A stretch of DNA of 64,000 nucleotides from assembly GCF_010993985.1 (NCBI RefSeq), contig NZ_WINH01000002.1, positions 1-64,000 on the forward strand, written 5' to 3'. This DNA comes from Paraferrimonas sp. SM1919. Lineage in GTDB: Bacteria > Pseudomonadota > Gammaproteobacteria > Enterobacterales > Shewanellaceae. Below the pieces are notes generated by a model. It did no database searches, was not told where the DNA came from, and worked only from the letters and a program-made list of their open reading frames with translations. Position 1 is the first letter of the stretch; each line of letters starts with the position of its first letter. The position numbers were made by a program, and so were the translations under genes. Below are positions 1-8,304 of this stretch, one piece after another.

Positions 1-61
1 GGGCTAACTCCGAATGAATCGGAAAGGCGATACAAAGAAACTTATAAAACTGTGGCCAATT

Positions 62-775
62 TTAGTTGACCACTACAAACAGAGCGCCCTCCCTAAAGGC
101 GATATCTGCCCAGTAAGCTCCGGTGTAGGTTCTTATTGATTCTTCCATACCCATTCTAGTGAGTACCCTTCGACGAATATCTTCCTCACGTTTAGAGATA
201 AAACCACCTTTGGCACGGGTAAATTCGTTTTCTTTATGCTTGTTATTTTGTTTGACTAAGAATTTTGTGTGAGTGGTGTCTATATAGCCAAAGTGGCCAT
301 CATCTTCGATAACAAAGTGGGTCTGTTGAGCAGCTTGATTGACCTTAAACCAGCGGTCATTATTGAGTTCACTGTTACTTTGCCAATCACTTTCTTTATC
401 AAAGTTTTGTTCGAGCTTTGCAAAGGCTGAAACAGTGAACATTGCACAGGGTTTATCTGCGAGAGGGGCGGTAAAGCTTGAGTCAATCAGTTCAATCTGA
501 CCTTTCATCTTGAAAGGGGTATTTTCTGGTGCATGGGCAAGCGAGATCCGCGGCCTTTTATAAAAAGTACCGTAGTGACCAAGTAAGACTAATTGCTCGA
601 TTAAGAGACCGACGATGAAAATGAATACCGCAAAAATTAAAACGATATAATCAAACCAAAATGGCGTTAGATAGTCGTAAGCCCAATTTAATAGTCCATA
701 GTGTTCAGCACTAAGAGCTAACAAAGCTGCCATTGCTATTTTCAGAACATAGCCAAATAATTCTTTAAAATCCAT
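62..775 (-). CDS. Hypothetical inner-membrane protein
   Basis: I do not recognise this 237-residue protein. It has two strongly hydrophobic stretches (about residues 8-25 and 38-66, the second rich in Ile, Val and Phe), so the N-terminus is probably a membrane hairpin. The remaining 170 residues are polar and probably lie on one side of the membrane. That part has a basic, charged stretch around residues 175-210 with many Lys, Arg and Glu. There are no catalytic motifs I can name. The gene stands alone, convergent with whatever lies left of the window, with 455 bases of repeat-bearing DNA before the next gene. The frame is open over its full length and starts at an ATG, so it is probably a real gene, but its function is unknown. 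Confidence 0.7.
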   Translation of the reverse strand: MDFKELFGYVLKIAMAALLALSAEHYGLLNWAYDYLTPFWFDYIVLIFAVFIFIVGLLIEQLVLLGHYGTFYKRPRISLAHAPENTPFKMKGQIELIDSSFTAPLADKPCAMFTVSAFAKLEQNFDKESDWQSNSELNNDRWFKVNQAAQQTHFVIEDDGHFGYIDTTHTKFLVKQNNKHKENEFTRAKGGFISKREEDIRRRVLTRMGMEESIRTYTGAYWADIAFREGALFVVVN

Positions 776-1230
776 TTAATTTCATAACTTTACTATCCAC
801 ATGAGTATCTATCATAATTGCTCGCCTGCTCAGGATCAATGGACTTGCAGGAGCTTTTTCTCCTGGTTTGTTTTGGCTGAGAGATTCTTGCGCAGCCGAA
901 AGCTCGATTACAGGTCACTGAAAACGGAGTACTGATTTTTCTGTATTCGGTTATCTGTAATCGGTATTCAAATGTTACCCAGCCACCAGCCTTTAAGGAC
1001 GCCACTTCGTGACTCTCGAGGGCACTTCGCTACCAGATCGGGCTACGCCCTCCAAAAAAGCTGCTGCGCAGCTCGAAGATTAGGATACCCTTATCCCTTT
1101 TGTGCAATGAGATTGCAATTTTCTGTAAGCCACTACCGTATAACGTAAAATAGTTATTATTGCTCGTTTTTTGAACTATCTGTAAAGGTGTTCTATAGTC
1201 TTTGAATAATGAAAAATTCAAGGATGAAAA
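776..1230. repeat. Intergenic region with shared repeat phrases
   Basis: About 455 bases without a convincing gene. It contains phrases that recur in other intergenic gaps of the left 11 kb, for example GGACGCCACTTCGTG near 996-1010, which is found again near 10173-10187. It also has small self-complementary blocks such as AGCTGCTGCGCAGCT near 1059-1073. Short frames exist on the minus strand here but have no recognisable product. The end of this region must contain the promoter of the lipase gene; a good ribosome binding site (AAGGA) lies just before its start. Confidence 0.55.
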
Positions 1231-2043
1231 ATGAACTCCGTCTTGCCTTATACCAGTAAATTGAATAAACAAAATGCCTATTGGATGGCCTTGTTTAGTA
1301 AAGAAGTCTATACCTGCCTCAGTAACAGTAAGAAGCCTGATGTAAAGGTAATAAAGCAGTCTTTAATGGCTAAAGATCACAAATTTCAGAATGTGTTTGG
1401 TTATGACAATAACTCAGCCCAAGCTATTGTGATTGAGCATAGCGAATACATATGTGTTGCTTTTCGTGGTACCGATGAGATTGATGATTGGTTAGACAAC
1501 TTAAAGGCTTTTAGGACCGCACAATTATTTGGAGAATTCCACCGTGGTTTTTGGGCGTCATTAATAGATGTTTGGCAACCAATCTTAGACAAATGTGACC
1601 TGTTACAACGCGCTCATAAGCGCCCCATTTTTTTTACTGGGCACAGTTTAGGTGGTGCAATGGCGACCCTAGCGGCAGCTCAATTTGTGCATGTTGATAG
1701 ACCGTTTACCTCGGTTTATACCTTTGGTCAGCCCCGCACTATGGATCGTGCCTCTAGCCAATTTTTCAACTCACAGTGCAGCACTCGATTTTTTAGGTTT
1801 CACAACAATAATGACATTGTTACCCGTGTACCTGCCCGAGTTATGGGTTACAGCCATGTTGGCACTTACCTGTATATTTCAGAAGAAAAAGATATACATC
1901 AAGAGCCTGGATTCTGGTTTAGATTTATGGACTTTTTTGATGGAGCGCTTAGTGCTTTAAAAGAAGAGGGCATAGATGCCATTGAAGATCACTCAATGGA
2001 TAAGTACTTAGAAGCGATAACTGAGTGGGATTTTAAACACTAA
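1231..2043 (+). CDS. Lipase class 3 family protein (alpha/beta hydrolase)
   Basis: A 270-residue serine hydrolase of the fungal-type (class 3) lipase family, expected to cleave ester bonds of acylglycerols or phospholipids. The nucleophile elbow GHSLGG gives Ser139. Asp195 lies in NNNDIVTRVP, and His254 in the C-terminal DHSMDKY fits the third triad member, as in Rhizomucor-type lipases. The FRGTDEIDDWLDN stretch (about 78-90) is the usual oxyanion-side motif. No signal peptide is visible, so the enzyme looks cytoplasmic or is exported by another route. The start follows an AAGGA site by a few bases. The next gene, 58 bases downstream on the same strand, encodes a secreted protein and may be co-transcribed. 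The substrate cannot be told from sequence. Confidence 0.85.
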   Translation: MNSVLPYTSKLNKQNAYWMALFSKEVYTCLSNSKKPDVKVIKQSLMAKDHKFQNVFGYDNNSAQAIVIEHSEYICVAFRGTDEIDDWLDNLKAFRTAQLFGEFHRGFWASLIDVWQPILDKCDLLQRAHKRPIFFTGHSLGGAMATLAAAQFVHVDRPFTSVYTFGQPRTMDRASSQFFNSQCSTRFFRFHNNNDIVTRVPARVMGYSHVGTYLYISEEKDIHQEPGFWFRFMDFFDGALSALKEEGIDAIEDHSMDKYLEAITEWDFKH

Positions 2044-2101
2044 TTATTTATTAAAACATTTACTATGCGTAGTGAGGAGGTGCATAAATTAAGGAAAAAA
2101 C

Positions 2102-3337
2102 ATGATTTATAAAAAACTTATTATCGTGCTCTTATTTGCAAACTTTGCTTTCAGTGCTTATGGAAATGATGATGGAAAGAGTAAGCCATATATTGTTGGC
2201 CTACATTCTCAATCATTAATCGGTCAATGTGCAAACGAGCTTTATAATGATTCTAAAAATGCAGTATTGAATAATGCGGGTGCACCTGTGTTTATATCTG
2301 GCACCACTTCCTTTCAAATAGACACCACCAAAACAGATAAGCAGTGCCTGCTCAAGCTTGATACTGATGGCAAGTATTATCAGCTGAATTGTAAAGATAC
2401 GCCTGATATTGAAAATGCCAATGCTGATGATAAAAATGCGATTAAAGTAGCAAGAAAGAAGGAAACAGAATCCAATTTATTGTCTTGTATTAATATTAAA
2501 GTGGCATCGGGTAAGGAGCTTACCTCCGAAGATAAAAGTTTTCAAAAAAAGTTTGAAGACCCCAAAAAAGCTAAAACGGTATTTCAATTTGGTGGTTTAA
2601 CCCACTGGGTAAGCCAGTTCACCATCGGCTATAAACAGCAGAATGATTTTTCCGAAGAAAAAACAATGGTCGATGGACAAGAAAAAACCATATATACCAG
2701 TAAAGGACTAACAAAAGGCACTTTAGTTGCCTCGCTATTAGTCGATGGTAGATGGTCTATGGTGGACCGTGTTGATCAATCGCATTGGCTAGATGGTTTT
2801 ATTTTTAATTTTGGGTCAGGAGTGATATTTGGTCAAAGCCCATCTTATAAGCCCACAGGCGAGGCTACAGCCCATGAAGGTGCAAAATTTAACAACGTTT
2901 CAGGCAGTGTTGATGCTTATGTCAAATTCATAGCTTCACCTGGTACAAATTGGGGCAACGGCAGCACTGTCTTAAGTTTCGGGGGCTTATATGGGGCTCG
3001 TTCACAAGATAATGCGACACCAGAAGACCAGTTAAATAGATACTATGGTGGAGGTGGCGAGCTTAGGTATTATGGTAGAGAAATTAGCGCGAATGAAAAT
3101 TTTCTTCCTATCTTTTCTGCGAGTGCTTACCGCTTAAAAACAGAGTCATGGGGAACGGTTAGGGATAAATGGGTTACAAGCCTCCATGTTCGCTATAAGC
3201 CTTTGAACGATTATGATCTACTACTTGGTGTTGACGCCACTCTTGGCCCCCAAGGTGCTGATGACGTGGGTGTGTTGATTGTTTATAGAAAGTCAGTAGG
3301 TGATTTACTTGGTTTCTTTAACCCCGCTAGTAAATAA
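2102..3337 (+). CDS. Secreted or outer-membrane protein of unknown function
   Basis: I do not recognise this 411-residue protein. It begins with a clear signal peptide (hydrophobic core LIIVLLFANFAFSAYG), so it is exported. The first third is Lys/Asp-rich and contains several cysteines (near residues 43, 81, 97 and 129) that could form disulfides. The C-terminal two thirds have alternating hydrophobic and polar stretches with many Gly, Tyr and Trp, ending in a strand-like DVGVLIVYRK segment, which suggests a beta-rich or barrel-like domain. It has no terminal aromatic of a typical porin: it ends in NPASK. It follows the lipase gene by 58 bases on the same strand, so the two may form a unit, but that is inference. 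Confidence 0.7.
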   Translation: MIYKKLIIVLLFANFAFSAYGNDDGKSKPYIVGLHSQSLIGQCANELYNDSKNAVLNNAGAPVFISGTTSFQIDTTKTDKQCLLKLDTDGKYYQLNCKDTPDIENANADDKNAIKVARKKETESNLLSCINIKVASGKELTSEDKSFQKKFEDPKKAKTVFQFGGLTHWVSQFTIGYKQQNDFSEEKTMVDGQEKTIYTSKGLTKGTLVASLLVDGRWSMVDRVDQSHWLDGFIFNFGSGVIFGQSPSYKPTGEATAHEGAKFNNVSGSVDAYVKFIASPGTNWGNGSTVLSFGGLYGARSQDNATPEDQLNRYYGGGGELRYYGREISANENFLPIFSASAYRLKTESWGTVRDKWVTSLHVRYKPLNDYDLLLGVDATLGPQGADDVGVLIVYRKSVGDLLGFFNPASK

Positions 3338-3688
3338 TTGGCTTAGTAAACTAAGATAATTCCTTTTTAAATGATTTCTAGGGCCCGTTTATTTGCTTGC
3401 GCTGTTATTAAACTCAACAATCATTTGGTTAGGAACACCTGCTCACTTTGAAGTTGGAGTAGGTGCGGTCAACAATCACAGCGAAGCGATTAAAATAACC
3501 AAAAAAATAATTTCATAATAATTCTTGTCGTTCAAATGGCTTGTAGCCATTGCCCCCTTTTAGCCGGCTTAGATCAACATGATTGCTGGCATAACAAAAT
3601 TTAATGAAAAACAGACGCTTTAGGAGGTTTGATTCCTGGTGGTCTTGTGGCATAGTTTTAAAGTCAAAAACAGTCAAAGGAATTCATA
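3338..3688. other. Intergenic region upstream of the S46 peptidase
   Basis: About 350 bases with no gene I can support. Just after the preceding stop lies a hairpin CTTAGT-AA-ACTAAG (about 3343-3356) that could help end transcription of the secreted-protein gene; it has only a short T-rich tail. The rest is ordinary AT-rich DNA that must hold the promoter of the peptidase gene. A plausible ribosome binding site (AAAGGAATTC) lies just before the peptidase start. Confidence 0.4.
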
Positions 3689-5866
3689 ATGGCATTAAGG
3701 AATAATGCAGTAACCGCATCGTTGCTGGCACTGACCTCTCTGGTGGCCACTTCTGTTACCGCCAAAGAAGGGATGTTCACCCCTGAACAATTACCTCTAA
3801 TTGAAAAAGATTTGGTAAAAACCGGTCTGGAGATTGACCCAAAATCTCTTTCTTCTTTAACCGCATTCCCAATGGGCGCGGTGGTTTCATTAGGGGGCTG
3901 CTCAGCTTCATTTGTATCAAAGCAAGGCCTAGTCGTGACTAACCACCACTGTGCCCGTGGTAGCGTGCAATTTAACTCGACCGCCGAAAATAATTACCTA
4001 GAAAATGGGTTTGTAGCTAAAAGCTACAGCGAAGAACTGCCTGCTGCGCCAGGTTCTCGTATCTATGTAACAGTAGACTTTAAAGATGTGACTGACAAAG
4101 TGGTTGGCGGTTTAAGCGACACCCTTAGCGACCGTCAACGTTATGATGCCATTGTCGATGCTAAAAAAGCTCTGATTGCTGAATGTGAAAAAGACGAAGG
4201 GCATCGCTGTTCTGTGCCTTCTTTCCACCAAGGCTTAGAGTACAAACTCATTAAGCAACTTGAAATTAAAGACGTACGTATTGCTTATTCACCGGCGGAT
4301 GCGGTAGGTAAATACGGCGGTGATATTGATAACTGGATGTGGCCGCGCCATACCGGTGATTTTGCCTTTTACCGTGCCTATGTCGGTAAAGATGGTAAGC
4401 CTGCGGATTATTCAGAAGATAACGTGCCATACATACCAGTTCACAGCTTAAAAGTATCAGCTGCGGGCTTGGATGATGGCGACTTTGTGATGGCCGCCGG
4501 TTACCCTGGCTCTACTCAGCGCTATCAGCGTTTGGTGAATGCCGAGCACACCTTTGCTTGGTCTTATCCAACTTGGGTCGAGTTAATTCAAGAATGGATA
4601 GCCATGATTGAGCAAACCGCGCCTAAGGGCTCTGATGCACGAGTGAAGTACGAATCTTCCCTTGCGGGTTTGAATAACTTTATGAAGAACACCGAAGGCC
4701 AAATTAAAGGGGCAAAGCGTGTCGGCCTACTTGAGCGCCGTGGTGAACGTGAAGCGGCATTATTGGCATGGGTAAAACAGGATTCGAGTCGTGCCGATTT
4801 TCTGCAGTCAATTGAAGAGTTGGATGCCCTAGAAAGAGAAATGGCCGATTTCTGGAAAGCCAATTTTCTATACAACAACGCTAACCGCTCGCAAATGCTG
4901 TCTGCGGCCAAACGCTTATATCGTTTAGCCATTGAAAAACAAAAGCCTGACGCTAAGCGTGAGCCGGGTTATCAAGAGCGTGATTTCGCTCGAATCAAAC
5001 AATCACTACAGCGTATTGATCGCCGTTTTGATGCCAAGGTTGAACAAGCGCTGTGGCTAATGTTTATTGAAAAGTATGCAGCCCAAGCCTCTGCTGATCG
5101 CGTAGCAGCATTTGATAAGCACATTGCCCTAGGTAAGACTTTTGATAAGTCAGCGGTGGCTAAACGCCTGTCAGAATTTTATAACAACACAGTGTTAGCT
5201 GACGTTGATAAGCGTATTTCGCTAATGGATGCCACCAAAGCAGAACTAGAAGCAAACGACGATCCATTTATCAAACTTGCGGTTGCTATCTACCAGCATG
5301 GTTTAGACGTTGAAAACAAAGATAAAGCCTTTGATGGCAAGCGCGCTAAATTGCGTCCTAAATACATGAACGCCATTATTGATTGGCAGGCTTCCCAGGG
5401 TAGGGTGGCTTATCCAGATGCGAACTCAACCCTGCGTGTTACCTATGGTAACGTGTTAGGTGGCTCACCACAGGATGGCCTAATTTACGAACCTTTTACC
5501 CGCTTAGAAGGCATTGTAGCCAAAGACACTGGCATAGAGCCATTCAACTCGCCTAAGTCACAGTTAGATCTTATCAAACAAAAGCGCTACGGCGATTATG
5601 CCCTAGATAGCTTAGGTACTGTACCAGTAAACTTCTTAACGGACTTAGATTCGACTGGCGGTAACTCGGGATCGGCGACATTAAATGCAAAGGGCGAGTT
5701 AATTGGCCTGTTGTTTGATGGCACCATAGAATCTGTAAATTCAGATTGGGATTTCGACCCACGCACGACTCGAACCATCCATGTGGACAGCCGTTACATG
5801 CTATGGGTAATGGAGTATGTGGATGATGCCGGTCACTTAATTGAAGAGATGACTATCGTTAAATAG
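3689..5866 (+). CDS. S46 family dipeptidyl-peptidase, DPP7-type
   Basis: A 725-residue periplasmic serine exopeptidase that removes dipeptides from the N-terminus of oligopeptides and so feeds amino-acid catabolism. It has a signal peptide (cut probably after residue 25). The S46 signatures are all present: TNHHC (catalytic His at 86/87), the DIDNWMWPRHTGDF block with the catalytic Asp region, and GGNSGS with the nucleophile Ser660. In this family the residue 18 positions after the nucleophile separates DPP7 (Gly) from DPP11 (Arg or Ser). Here it is Gly678, in FDG, which predicts DPP7-like preference for hydrophobic residues over Asp/Glu. The length is normal for the family. The gene is monocistronic, with a terminator hairpin right after it. 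Confidence 0.92.
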   Translation: MALRNNAVTASLLALTSLVATSVTAKEGMFTPEQLPLIEKDLVKTGLEIDPKSLSSLTAFPMGAVVSLGGCSASFVSKQGLVVTNHHCARGSVQFNSTAENNYLENGFVAKSYSEELPAAPGSRIYVTVDFKDVTDKVVGGLSDTLSDRQRYDAIVDAKKALIAECEKDEGHRCSVPSFHQGLEYKLIKQLEIKDVRIAYSPADAVGKYGGDIDNWMWPRHTGDFAFYRAYVGKDGKPADYSEDNVPYIPVHSLKVSAAGLDDGDFVMAAGYPGSTQRYQRLVNAEHTFAWSYPTWVELIQEWIAMIEQTAPKGSDARVKYESSLAGLNNFMKNTEGQIKGAKRVGLLERRGEREAALLAWVKQDSSRADFLQSIEELDALEREMADFWKANFLYNNANRSQMLSAAKRLYRLAIEKQKPDAKREPGYQERDFARIKQSLQRIDRRFDAKVEQALWLMFIEKYAAQASADRVAAFDKHIALGKTFDKSAVAKRLSEFYNNTVLADVDKRISLMDATKAELEANDDPFIKLAVAIYQHGLDVENKDKAFDGKRAKLRPKYMNAIIDWQASQGRVAYPDANSTLRVTYGNVLGGSPQDGLIYEPFTRLEGIVAKDTGIEPFNSPKSQLDLIKQKRYGDYALDSLGTVPVNFLTDLDSTGGNSGSATLNAKGELIGLLFDGTIESVNSDWDFDPRTTRTIHVDSRYMLWVMEYVDDAGHLIEEMTIVK

Positions 5867-5883
5867 TTCTTGTTAAATACCAA

Positions 5884-5914
5884 AGGCAGCCTAGGCTGCC
5901 TTGATTGTTTTTTG
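5884..5914 (+). terminator. Rho-independent terminator of the S46 peptidase gene
   Basis: GGCAGCC-TA-GGCTGCC forms a tight GC-rich hairpin 18 bases after the stop codon, followed by a T-rich run. It fits a factor-independent terminator on the plus strand. Confidence 0.75.
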
Positions 5915-6152
5915 GAGAGAGCATTGCCCAGCCTCCAGCAGTTAAGGGGTGCCACTGCATGGCTCGATGGTTATAGATTAATGACCTATCTGTAATCGAA
6001 TTCCCAGCAGACTAAATCGAAGCGTACCAAAGGGACGCAGCCGTACTATATAGCGGCAGTAGCGAAGGGAGTAGTGGGCTTTAGCTGGGGGCAGGATCAG
6101 AGAAAATTGATTTAAAAACGCGAAAAATGCGCACTTCCTTGTGCTTTGGTGG

Positions 6153-7193
6153 TTACACTAATTCCATCAACATTTCGTCGGAGTATGGCGTTAGTGGTTG
6201 TTTGGCCTTTAATTTGGCGACATAGTCTGGGTTGGCAATTAATGGGCGACCAATAGCCAGTAGGTCAAACTCATTGTTGGCAATGGCTTGGCTGCCTGCT
6301 TCGGCGCTGTAGCTGCCGACACCAATGAGCGTTTGTGAATAGTTAGCGCGAAGGTATTCAGTGGCGCGGCCGCCTAGATAGTCAAAGGTTAGGCTGTTAT
6401 CAAAAATGCCTAGGTGTAAATAGGCAAGCTGGCGTGATTCAAGTTGGCTTAGTAGTAGATCAAACACGTTTCTGTCGCGGGCATCACCTTCCATATTCAC
6501 GTAGGCACCAGGGGATAAGCGCAGGGCGGTACGCTGGTGACCAATCTGCTTAATGACGGCATCCACCACAGCAAGCGGAAAGCGAATCATGTTTTCAGGG
6601 CTGCCGCCAAATTGATCTTGGCGGATATTGCTTGAGTAATGTAAAAACTGATCCAGCAAGTAGCCATTGGCACCGTGGATCTCTACCCCATCAAAACCGG
6701 CTTCCATTGCATTTTGCGCCGCTTGGCGGTAATCGTTAATCAGTTGGGTAATATCATCTGTAGTCGCGGCTTTGGGCATTGCATACTGTAAGTGACGCAT
6801 TCTTGGCACTGTACCTTCTAGCTGTACCGCTGAAGGCGCAATGGTATGTTGTTCTTCAAAAAAGTGTGCATGGGCTGCGCGGCCGGTGTGCCATAACTGG
6901 GCAAAAATCTTACCGCCGTTCTTGTGAACCGCCGCGGTCACTTTCTTCCAACCTTCAATTTGCGCTTGGGTATATAGGCCAGGGGTGTTTGGTAGTCCTT
7001 GACCATCGGGGCGAATGATTGCGCCTTCAGAAATGATCAAGCCGGTTTCAGCGCGGCGACCATAGTAATCGGCCATGGCTTGGGTCGGCACCAAATCGGG
7101 CCCTGTCATGCAGCGGGTAAGTGGTGCCATAACAATACGGTTTTTCAGGGTAATGGTGTCATTTAAGCTGACGGCTTCAAATAAATTTTCCAT
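6153..7193 (-). CDS. Old Yellow Enzyme family alkene reductase (NemA-like)
   Basis: A FMN-dependent, NAD(P)H-using enoate reductase of the Old Yellow Enzyme family, likely reducing electrophilic alkenes, maleimides or nitro compounds. The TIM-barrel hallmarks are present: MAPLTR near the N-terminus, the substrate-binding pair His173 and Asn176 in HGANGYL, and a QFGGSPENM segment. E. coli NemA has His-His at the binding pair, whereas this protein has His-Asn as in yeast OYE. I chose the start at MENLFEAV, giving 346 residues. An upstream in-frame ATG would add ten atypical residues and put an operator inside the coding region. The gene faces a TetR-family regulator across three palindromes, so it is probably repressed by it and induced by reactive electrophiles. 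Confidence 0.9.
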   Translation of the reverse strand: MENLFEAVSLNDTITLKNRIVMAPLTRCMTGPDLVPTQAMADYYGRRAETGLIISEGAIIRPDGQGLPNTPGLYTQAQIEGWKKVTAAVHKNGGKIFAQLWHTGRAAHAHFFEEQHTIAPSAVQLEGTVPRMRHLQYAMPKAATTDDITQLINDYRQAAQNAMEAGFDGVEIHGANGYLLDQFLHYSSNIRQDQFGGSPENMIRFPLAVVDAVIKQIGHQRTALRLSPGAYVNMEGDARDRNVFDLLLSQLESRQLAYLHLGIFDNSLTFDYLGGRATEYLRANYSQTLIGVGSYSAEAGSQAIANNEFDLLAIGRPLIANPDYVAKLKAKQPLTPYSDEMLMELV

Positions 7194-7211
7194 ACAACAT
7201 CTAATTTGTTT

Positions 7212-7227
7212 TTGAATGTCCATTCAA
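7212..7227. promoter_or_regulatory. Operator 1 of the OYE/TetR divergent promoter
   Basis: TTGAATG-TC-CATTCAA is a perfect 7-2-7 palindrome just upstream of the reductase gene. It shares the consensus TTGAAYG-N2-YRTTCAA with two further sites in the same gap. Confidence 0.75.
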
Positions 7228-7238
7228 GATAGATGATT

Positions 7239-7254
7239 TTGAACGGTCGTTCAA
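7239..7254. promoter_or_regulatory. Operator 2 of the OYE/TetR divergent promoter
   Basis: TTGAACG-GT-CGTTCAA is a perfect 7-2-7 palindrome, starting 27 bases after operator 1. It is the central and most symmetric site and the likely main target of the TetR-type regulator encoded alongside. Confidence 0.75.
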
Positions 7255-7262
7255 GAACTATT

Positions 7263-7278
7263 TTGAATGCTTGTTCAA
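7263..7278. promoter_or_regulatory. Operator 3 of the OYE/TetR divergent promoter
   Basis: TTGAATG-CT-TGTTCAA matches the other two operators with imperfect inner positions and starts 24 bases after operator 2. It lies nearest the regulator gene, which fits autoregulation. Confidence 0.65.
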
Positions 7279-7325
7279 AATAGTTTATGATGACCCTCTA
7301 ACGTTAGGGTGAGGGTAAATGTACG

Positions 7326-7913
7326 ATGCGTAATGCTGAGTTTGATCGTGAACAGGTGTTAAATGCGGCGATGGCTGTATTTATTGAAAAAGGCTATGGC
7401 AAAACGAGTGTTCAAGATTTAAAGGCGGCAACAGGATTGCACCCTGGCTCTATTTATTGTGCCTTTGATAACAAGCGCGGCTTACTAATTGCGGCGCTTG
7501 AACATTATGCTAGCGCCCGCCACAGTAGTTTTAATCAATTGTGCCAACAGCACGACTCTGCCCTAGGTGCATTAGAAGCTTATATCAATGACGTGGTTAA
7601 AGAGTGCGAAGGCCAAGAAATAAAAGGCTGCTTGTTGCAAAAGTCGATGGCTGAAGTGTCTGCCCAAGATGAAGAGGTAGAAGCCATCATTAGCCAAATG
7701 TTTAAACAATGGCAGCAAGATTTACTGCAGTTACTTGAACGTGCGCAAACCCAAGGCGAGATAAGTTCTAAGGCAGATTGCCAAGCCTTAAATGACTTTA
7801 TCATTATGAGCATCTACGGCATGCGCAGCTTGTCCCACACTAAGCCGACCCGGGCGGTATTAACTAGTCTAAGTGCACAGGTATTGAGCCACGTTCGTCA
7901 TAGTGAACAATGA
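7326..7913 (+). CDS. TetR/AcrR family transcriptional regulator
   Basis: A 195-residue one-component repressor. The N-terminal 60 residues carry the TetR helix-turn-helix (GYGKTSVQDLKAATGLHPGSIYCAF), and the rest is an all-helical ligand and dimer domain. Cysteines at several positions (for example near 26% and in the GCLLQ segment) could sense electrophiles, as in NemR, but that is inference. It faces the alkene reductase gene, with three matching palindromes between them, so control of the reductase and of itself is likely. The start codon chosen gives the usual short arm before the DNA-binding domain. The gene is followed by repeat-rich DNA and not by an operon partner. Confidence 0.88.
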   Translation: MRNAEFDREQVLNAAMAVFIEKGYGKTSVQDLKAATGLHPGSIYCAFDNKRGLLIAALEHYASARHSSFNQLCQQHDSALGALEAYINDVVKECEGQEIKGCLLQKSMAEVSAQDEEVEAIISQMFKQWQQDLLQLLERAQTQGEISSKADCQALNDFIIMSIYGMRSLSHTKPTRAVLTSLSAQVLSHVRHSEQ

Positions 7914-8304
7914 GCCTAGCAAAACTCACGTTGATACAAGGTAAGCGCAACACTTGCTTTGGTTGTTTGTGCGGCTATTACCTAAGCCGAATGTCAAACG
8001 GCAAAAGTCGAATGAAGTAGATAGCTTTCGACATTAGACATTCGACTTTATTCATTCTTGTCGCAGTGACGTCCAGTAGCGAAGCGTGCTGTAGGCTTTA
8101 GCCGTCCATAACCAAAGCGAAGCGTACCAAAGGGCAGAGCCCGTGCTAAAGGCTGTAGGCCGTACTAAAAGCGTTAGCGCTCTCGCTTCTATCATCCGTA
8201 ATCCGTATTCTCGCTCATAATCTCAGTTCACACTTTTGCGAATGGTTTTTGTTCTCTTAGAGTAATTTTTTCTATACTTAACAGAAAATTACAGTGAATA
8301 GAGT
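7914..8304. repeat. Intergenic repeat block R1
   Basis: About 390 bases with no gene. It holds a modular repeat that recurs in two later gaps. From about 7987 there is a GTCGAATGTCAAACGG-type element pairing with a later CATTCGAC arm. From 8065 to 8105 there is a 41-base block that recurs with one mismatch at 11246-11286. A CGAAGCGTACCAAAGGG phrase near 8113 recurs near 6019. The last part must include the promoter of the downstream membrane-protein gene. Confidence 0.7.

Noticed and set aside
793..1272. Short minus-strand frames of 70-80 residues in the first intergenic gap
   Set aside because: They have no ribosome site, no recognisable product, and cross the intergenic repeat phrases, one running into the lipase start.
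3689..5866. Calling the S46 peptidase a DPP11 (Asp/Glu-specific) enzyme
   Set aside because: A Ser near the expected place (in VNSD) tempted me, but counting from the nucleophile puts the key residue at Gly678 in FDG, as in DPP7.
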